Shown here: piece after piece, positions 54,001-63,000 of the stretch
Numbering within the stretch: position 1 is the first letter of the stretch
Layout: every line of letters begins with the position of its first letter
DNA from: Toxotes chatareus
Taxonomy: Eukaryota; Chordata; Actinopteri; Toxotidae
DNA length: 64,000 nt
Direction: 5' to 3'
Assembly: GCA_016801885.1 (NCBI GenBank)
Contig: CM028893.1
Location: 9,561,950 to 9,625,949, forward strand
Made by a program: the position numbers and the translations under genes
The notes under the pieces: model-generated
Told to the model about the DNA's origin: nothing
What the model saw: only the letters and a program-made list of their open reading frames with translations
Database searches by the model: none

Positions 54001-57000
54001 GGGGAAACAGAGAGCTTTGCTCCATCCAAAGATAGTAAACTCCACCCACCAGCAGCATGAATGCTCACTAATTAACGTGCTATGTCTTGTTTGCTTAACA
54101 CAGACAAAAAAACATGTAAAAAAAGACATTGTGGTTTAAGCTGAGCTAACCAGCTACCATAGAGACAGAATCTTATTTTTAATAAGAAAGTGAATGAGTC
54201 CATTTCACAAAATGTCACACCACCCTTAACCTCAACAAAATCTTGCATTATTTAGTAATTACGTCCTGTACAGGTTCTTATTTAGTGAGATATCTCCAAA
54301 AATCAACTGTTTATTTAGGTGAAGTTCTTTTTTTTTTCTTCTTTTTTACACATACATCCTTTTTTGAGCACAACCAGTGGGAACTTGAGTATGATGAAAG
54401 TGCCAGATGCCATTGCAAGGAGAGTTGTGACTGAACTGCTGAGCCTCATATCTTTTTTTGAACTTTTTTCTCTTGTGTGTTTGATTGTTGCCATGATCCA
54501 AGCAGCTGTCTGAACCCACAGAAGAGATTATGGCAGAGCTTTCGAGTCCCTCAGCCCAGTTTTTCTGAATCCTTGCACTGTTATTTCGATTTCAAAAGAT
54601 TGACTGAATAGATAAAGTATGTCAAAAACTCTTTTTTCGCAGCATGTTAAATACTACCCTCAGTATAATCTTTCTTATTTGGTCATATTGAGCCAACTTT
54701 ATGTAAAATTTGATGACTAATGACACGACTGTTTATGCCCTACTTCCCTCTCTTGTTTAAACCACCTTTAGTAAGTCAGTGACACAAAAACTGAATTCAT
54801 GTTTCCCATTACAAGAAAATGCTATTAACTCCAATGGGATTCATTTGGCATTTTCCACTTCCGCTCTGTTTGCTCGCTTTTCTTTCCACTACACGTCTGC
54901 ACATTTGAAAAGAATAGTCAGATGTGTCTAGACATATTGTGCAGTGTATTATTTGCTCTGATTGCCCTAAAACATAAATGAATACTTAAGAAAACGGAGA
55001 CCTTTCAGTGACAGGTAATGAATGCATCGACTTCCAAGTTTCACGGCGAAAGCTTCTAAGTGTTCTTGCTTTTGACGATTCGAGATTGAACAACTGCAAA
55101 TGTCAAATCTAAACTGTTCCCGAACACATTACAGCGCATTAGTCCAGAACGTGTTGCTCTTTTGAATGTACACAGTTGCGGAGCCTGCATTTACTACAGC
55201 TCCTTGCCCTTTTTCCCCCTCAGCTGTCTCCACACATACCGAGGGTGAGGACAAGATCCAAGTCCTGCTGATGGTGGAGGGTGGAAGGTATGTCAGTCTT
55301 TGAAAAACAAAAAAAAAAAAGGTGTGCTAATTGGCAGTGTATTTGTGATACAGCAAGTCTATGCATTATGCAGCGCCTTTAGCTTTGATTCTGCCTTCGC
55401 TTTGTTAGTCCGAATGCACTTTACCTACTGTAACCATCTGAGGTAATTAAAGCCTCGCTAGACTGCCTGCTTCAGTTAGAGAGAAGAGGTGAGATGGCAC
55501 GTAACACATCGCAGCCCTCACACAAGCCGACAGTTTTAGGCTCCCTTTTAGAGTAATGGAACATGCGGTAATACTAACAGTTTTTTTTTTTCATCTGTTT
55601 TTTAACAGAACAGTTTACATCCATGGCTTCAACAAGACAGACTTTGCACTGTGGCACTCTGCCATTACACTGGCTGCTGGCACAGATGGCAAGGCCCTCA
55701 GTGAACAACAGCTGACTAAAAATGGAGTCCCTATTGTAGTCGAAAGTTGCATTGCTTTTGTTACTCAGTATGGTGAGTTACGTTACATTTATGGGGAAAA
55801 ATGTTTTAAAAAAACAGGTTCTGCAGGATTATTGTTATGATTTCCGCTTGAGGAGCTGATTCATCCAGTGTGCTGCGTTGTGATGAGAATTTCATGCTTT
55901 CTAATGTTGTCTAGCATAAAGCTGTGACATTCTCCTGTCTGTTCTTTTCTTCACCATTTTTTTTTTTTTGAAATATAGAAAATGTAGTCTAACTTTTGAC
56001 TGCACCATTGATGTGGGATTGCTCCAAAAACATAGACACTGCATAAAGTCTATATTACACAGTGCCTGTTGCCTTAGAAATGCATCATAAATGCAAAAAG
56101 GGGGCTTAAACCATGATAAGTAGTGTGCAGTGTAATGAGGGACTGGCATTAAAGTTAACTTTGAATGAAACTGTAAAGTGGTACGGAAGGTTAATATACT
56201 TTGCACCGACAATTTATTCTACCTGCAATTTAGATTCAAATGTGCTTATGTAACGTTGTTAAATCCCACAGCTCAAAGTGTCCATAAGGTTGGTGACTGC
56301 CCTATAATTGTATTTAGTCATATAGAAATCTATGTACTGTCATTTGCTGTTGCAGAGGCTACACATTACAGGGCATAAATCATCAGACAGTGACTATATA
56401 ACTAAAATGTATGCAGATGCGAGAGCCAGTTTTAGATCAGGGAAACTGAATAATCCATCTATCTTTACCCCCGTTCCTTTTTTTTTTTTTTTTTTTTTAA
56501 CTTTGCAACCAGGTTTGTGCCTGGAGGGGGTCTACCAGAGGCCAGGGGACCCCGGTCGAGTTGCCCAACTCCTGCAGGATTTCACCCGCAACGCTCGTAA
56601 TGTGAAGCTGAGGGAGAAGGATCACCAGCTGGAGGACGTGACCGACACCCTGAAGAGCTTCTTATCCCAAGCAGAGGATGCCCTGCTGACCAAGGAGCTC
56701 TATCCATACTGGGTGTCAGCTCTAGGTATGTTAGCTGGGAACACAATGGAAGTTTGCTGGAGTGACTTAATAAGCAAAAATATTCCAATGTTTAATGTAC
56801 TAAATAGGTACTACAGACACTCACAGGACAAGTGGGGTTTGGTTATAGTCTAAGAATGTGGTCCGTGTTTTATGCTTGTGCAGTAGAGCCGCATGAAATG
56901 CTTACACTGGCTTTACATGTACCTTGAAAAGTACGGTGTGACCCTCGTCCTCTTCATGTGTCCATGATCGTGTCTCAGTTTATAGCTCGTTACATTTGGC

Positions 57001-60000
57001 AGTATTTGAAGTAGTTCTCATCTGTGTGGGTTTGTAGATGAGAAGGACGAGGGGCAGAGAGTGAAGAAGTATTCCACCTTCATAGAGAGTTTGCCAAAGA
57101 TAAACAGGTCAACCCTCGAAGCTCTGTTACAGCATCTGTACAGGTATACACACACAAACACAATGCACACAAGCTTCAAACTTCAGACACATTTAGAGCT
57201 TGTACTAGGAAAGCTATTTCAAGGTCAAGGTCCCCGTCAAGGTAAACTTAAATATCCTGCAGGGGGACATTCATCGCTTTATTTGTACACAGCTACAGAT
57301 ACCACACGGCATCACAAACGTAACAGGACTCAATGGTCCTGTGCCCTGAGTGCCCCTTGGGTTGCTGTTTGTCACCTGCTGATTAGCCTGTTGCCCCATG
57401 TGTTTTCCTAATGACACACTCACTCCTCGGTTATCTGTGTGATTTTTATCATTATTGTTATTTTTTTAATCTTCTGATCAATCAGATTGGATTTAGTCAG
57501 GTGGATGGTGGCAAATCCTTCAGATTACAAGTGGAAAAGGAAATGACTGTTTTTGTTACTGAAGCCACAGCGCCCTTGTGTTGAAAATGATGAATCAAGT
57601 CCATATTATTTGTACCTTTTGTTGGAAATAACTTTTGTTGGAAGTAAAACAAATCAAGTGGCTCAATTAAAAACTCAGGCAATTAGTTGAAGTCTGTAAC
57701 ACAAGTGGTGCCATTTGAATGGCTTTTCTTTTTTTTTTTTTGGAAAATTATATACTTCAAGTTTATTCCCAGGCAGACTTTTTTTTTTTAATACTGACTG
57801 AGGCGTGGCATTTCATTAATTTCTGTGTTTGTGTCTGAGTGTACAGTATGTGTGAGCTTCAGAGAGTATAAGAGTGGTTGTAAGTATATCAGCTTGTTTT
57901 CCTTTCTAAACGTGCCCGTCCTTGTGATTCAGGATTCAGCAGTGTTCCCACCTCAACCACATGCCGAGTGAAAAACTGGCCTCCGTCTTCTCCTCCTGCT
58001 TGTTCCAGACTCAGGGACAAACCCCACAGGAAATTAGCGTGGTCCGTGACCTCATCAACAACTACATTACTCTCTTCAGTGTAAGTCAAAACTACAGCTT
58101 CTTTTTGCCATTTCACAGCACTGAGTGGAGAGGAGGTGATTTAGAGACAGTGAGGCTGACAAAAGGCTGAGCTGAGCGTGGTTACATGATATCCTCCACC
58201 TGTACGTTAGATAACGTCCAATTTTGATTGCATAAACACACATTACATAAGTTGTTAAAAAAGAAAAAAAAACACTTGGTATGCTTGGTACTATTCTGCT
58301 GAGGTTCTTGCTGGTGGAATTAACAGCCAAATATGGAAACCGGTATCTTTACAGACTTTGCTCTGCACTCACAGACGGCACACATCTCCGGAAAACACAG
58401 AGATTATATTAAAAAACAGGTCACCTCGAACAAAAAATAACAGTGGGATCTTGTTCAGGACATCTTTCGCTTGAGGCAAAAGGAGGCCAGGCTTATGACT
58501 GTGTTCTATGTGTGAGGAGCCATTTTGATAGCAGAAAAATGTAACGGTGGAAAAATCAGAGTGTGACTGAGTTGTCTGGTTTTAGTTGTGATTAAAAATG
58601 TTTTAAATGTTTTACATTTACTATAAGTGCTGTACAAAACAACAAAGGCATGCATCATCATACTCCTCATATATCTATCTGTCTATCTATCTATCTATGT
58701 ATCCTACACTTCCCATAATGCAACTCAGCAGTGTCAGATCCTCCCTGCCTGGTAAAAGTCCATGTCTTTCAAAACACTGTGTCAGGTTCAATCTGAGATC
58801 ACCATGATGACATCTTAAAGCTCCCTCCAGAGCCACACTGGTTTTTTTTTTATGAAAAAAAAAAAAAAAAAAACATTATTACTAAACGTCAAAGTGAATA
58901 CAAGTAACCAACAGTGTGCAGGATTTCTGTTTTTTTTCTCAATACTGATGCACAAAAAATACTATACCACTGCCATTCAGAAAAATAAAAAAATATATTG
59001 TTTTATGTATTCCCAACCATACTGTCCTGCTTTATTTGCCATCACCCATGTAATAACTTTTTGGCTTTGCATCACTTCCTCACCGGCAGATCTAGTTTTC
59101 CTCTGACAGCAAGTGTTACCTGTTTGCCAAATCAGCCACAAGATATTTCTGCTTATATACCACTGTGGGAATGGGATAGTACATCTTGTCTCATGTACTT
59201 TGCCCACTGAATTTGAATGACTCTCAGATAAATGATCAATGACCGATGGGGAAAAAAGGTATAACGTTCACAGCATTGAGAAATTACCATATTGCGTATC
59301 TAAACCAGGCTGTAGGCATGACTTTATTTACACTTCCTTACTTCAACCATCTGGGGAGCAGAACTGTTGTTGCCAAATCTCCACAATAGGCTTGACTTTG
59401 CTGGTGTGTGGATGGGCGGGGGTGTGGGATCAATGTTACCCTTGGAGAGCTGCCTGGCTTATGGGATACGCAGCACCGAGCAACTGCTAATTCCCAGCGG
59501 AACGCCTGGATCCCTCTTGTTCTCACGTTAAAGGAGGAGCATTCACTCCAAATCGGTTCGGGACGCCATCATTCGCATGACAAATAGCCATTAAGCTCAA
59601 CCAATCATGAGTCCAATAGCAGTGAATACACACGCAGTGACATTAAACGAGTGAGACGTCTCGCTACTTAAAGCGCCAGTTCTGTGCTGGATGTCGTCGA
59701 CGGGGCCCATTATCAGGTCTAAACACACCCACGATGAGTTTGTGAGTTTTTTCTTTCTCCCCACAATCTTCTCTGCCATTCGTATAACTCGAACAAAGCA
59801 AATTGTTCTCTGAAAATGATAATGATGTTTAAAAAAAAAAAAAAAAAAGTTAGAATAAAAAATGTCATTTCCCACACAGAGTTTTGTGAAAGGGAAGAGT
59901 ATTCACTTGGTGCTGAGCTGTGTCAAGCACTCACAGCCAACTTCCTCTTTCAAAATTAGTTTTAGAAGTGTCAGCTGAACGACCCAGTTCTACAGTTTGC

Positions 60001-63000
60001 ATATGATAACCTTTTTCCTGGTTGAAGCTTTCATGTATAGTGCTGATATCAATATTACTATTGAAAATGGGTTTATGATTCCAGCATTTTAATGTCTCTC
60101 AAGTGCAGTTTACTTGATCAGAAAGTTTCTGTTTGGCTGAGTTTGAATTGAAGTGTGTGTGCCTGTGTGTGTTTTTTGTGATGTTTCCAACAGGTCAATG
60201 AAGACCAGGTGCAACAGATGGAGAGAGAGAATAGTTTCATCACACGCTGGAACGACAAGAAGGACACCACAGTAAGTCAACCCACAGAACCCAAATGGAA
60301 ATTACCAATGGGTGTTGTGTGTGTGTGTATTGATTTGCCTGCATGTGTCAAGGTCTCTCAAATCAGGGATTCAGTTGAACAGGTTTCCTGTTCTTCTGGC
60401 AAAAATGAAGGGGGGGGGGGTTGCGTAGGGGGAAGGTGGAGGAGGCAAGAGCAGGCGGGTGAGGAAAAAGGGCTTTGTTCCTGTTAACCTTTACGGCAGG
60501 TACTTTATGCCTGGATGTCTGAGCCGAGAAAAACATTTGGTTCAGATAACTGGGGGAAAAAAAATTAAATCACATGCCGCTGCTGTTGTTGAAATCTGAA
60601 GTAAGTTGTTTATGCCCCCTCCTTTCTGGCCAACCCAACCCCCACCCACCCACCCTCATCTCTCCACCTTGTCCATAGACTTTCAGAACACGTCTGCTGC
60701 TGTGGGGCAGGAGGGTTACCGCAGTGGAAAGCCAGTGCTATTATAAAGCCGTCGGAGGTGAAAATTGGGACAACATATTGGTTATGGATACAAATTTGAA
60801 GGTTTTATGGTTTGCACCTAGGAAAACTACGGTTGACAAAAAGAAAGTTAGTAGTTTTTTCATTTAAAATAATCATTTAGTGTAATTACAAGTCAGCATG
60901 GGGGACATTTCTCTGTTGAGATAATGGATTAGGCTCATTTCAGGGATAATTTAAAATTTTAGCAAACATTATTAAGAAAAAGAGCAATTGAACCCAGCCA
61001 TGGCAACTGCTGATTCGGAAGTGCAAGTTAAAAGTTGTGACCTTAAATGTCCACCATATTCATCCATTTCGTGCAGAGCTGCTTTCCAGAAGCTCTCATT
61101 TTGAAGAAATAAGAAAAAACAAACCTATAGATTTATAAAAGCTGCACTTTCTGTGGTTATGTATGCATGCAATTCATTTATAGTGGTATGTGGCTCAGGT
61201 GTATTCATGTAAAAAAAAAGCTACATCAGTGGCATTTCATTCAGTGGACCATTTGAATGATGTAAAGTGCAGCTTTTTAAGCGTAGGTTGTTAGAAATAG
61301 AGCAAAAAAAAAAGAAACATTTTCTTTTCAGCATTCATCATGTTTTCAGTAACAGCCAATCTTGAAAATGGTGTTGGATGTTTTTGAAACCATGTCTCAA
61401 ATCATCATCATTCATCGTATAGATTTTTGCCTCTGAGAGAAGTTTTACTCGACAAACTCAGGAGTGTCAGAGTTATTTCTTCTTTCTTCCATCACTGTGC
61501 AAAACTATGCAAACTGGTGTCTGGGTTGGTAAAGTTAAACTAAGAGTCTACAGCTAATGCAGCAGCAGTTGTACTTGGACAGTGGGAGTGTTACAAGTGC
61601 ACAGAGACAATGCTAACATGCTGATGTTTAGCATTTAATGTGCATGTTAACATGCTGACATGCTAATGTATGTGTACCTCTCCTGTTTGTTGTTTTGGTG
61701 CATTTACAATTGAACTATTCAGACGATAGTGTGCACGTTGCCAAACAGAGGAGGTAGGAGTTAAGGCACAGGATGTCTGCACTCGAATACCAAGACCATT
61801 TGGGCTTTTGACATTTGCAGGAGGCTTCTCTCAGAGGGCTCGGCCCCTGCGGGTGAAGGTTCTGACCTCATCTGTTTCCTTTAAAAGGCAGAGAATGACA
61901 AGGAGGCCTGCACCCTGCAAGTGAATAGAATTGCTAGACTTAGGGAGTAAGTAAATCATTGATGTAATGAGGTTCAAAACAATGTTCATGGTGAGTGCAG
62001 AGAGAAGAGGACATTGGTAGCTGTAAAACCATTTAACACTTTTGTTGCAATTGCTTGCTTCTCCAGAAACATGTCAACATCCTTATTTCCTGTCTTTCTT
62101 TTTGACTCGACAAATGCTATGTTTGTAAAGTGTGCTTGGTCTTCCTCCCATCGCATAACAATGAGATGAAAGGAAGAAAACTGTACTGAGCAAACTAAGA
62201 CGGCCCTATATCTTTGTGTGACATTTTCACAATTACAGCTTTCACTCCATTGGTTTGAATGACTGTAATTTCTGTGTCATTTTAGGGCCACGGGAGTCAG
62301 AAGTGGCTTCCTCCCTCTCATCATGCGATAGTTCTCCCAGCTCAAGCCAATAATGGACCTCAGTTCACCTGCACATTAAAACGACAAAGAAAAAGTAACT
62401 GTAATTTTCCATATAGCCGAAGGAAAAGAAACCTTTCCGTGCTCACTTAGTTATTCATTTTCTAGAGATGGATTACCACTCCCCATGGAGTGCTAGAAAT
62501 GTGGACCTGGCATCTTAAATAAGCTAAAATAAGTTACATTTTCACTCTCTCGCTTTGTTTTTCACACCAAAAGAAGTTGGAAGCAGAGAGGATTACTGCT
62601 CCAACACATGGAGAAAGCTGCCATGATTTGTACTGACAAGAGGAATATTACTGTGAATTTGACCTCCTGAATGTCAGGCTGAAAGGCCACTTAAAAGTCT
62701 TTGATTTAATTTCACAGCAGCTACATTTAATTAGAAAATGATATTTTCTCTGTCATCTTCTATCTGTTGATCTACATGTGAAATAATTTTAATATTCAAA
62801 CAGCAACCATTGTGAGAGGGTTATCATCACGTTTCATTCCCGAATTATCCTGGACAGATATTAGGGCGGCATCAATCCTCTCGTTTAATTTTCAAGAAAG
62901 CGATTTAGTGTATTTGCGTCTTAATTTTAAGGTTTACTGCCGCAAAGGTTTAGAAACTTGCTGCTGTGTTTCCTGTTTTATTTTGAAGTACTCGCATGTC

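Larger units (their letters stand above)
50345..55223 (+). other. Intron 10 (4.9 kb)
   Basis: No coding exon. Contains a LINE-3'-end-like segment (51640-51905), a teleost repeat copy (53997-54140) and several homopolymers (50571-50582, 52361-52371, 54329-54337). A long AT-rich interior from about 52300 to 53700 shows nothing that I recognise. Confidence 0.72.
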
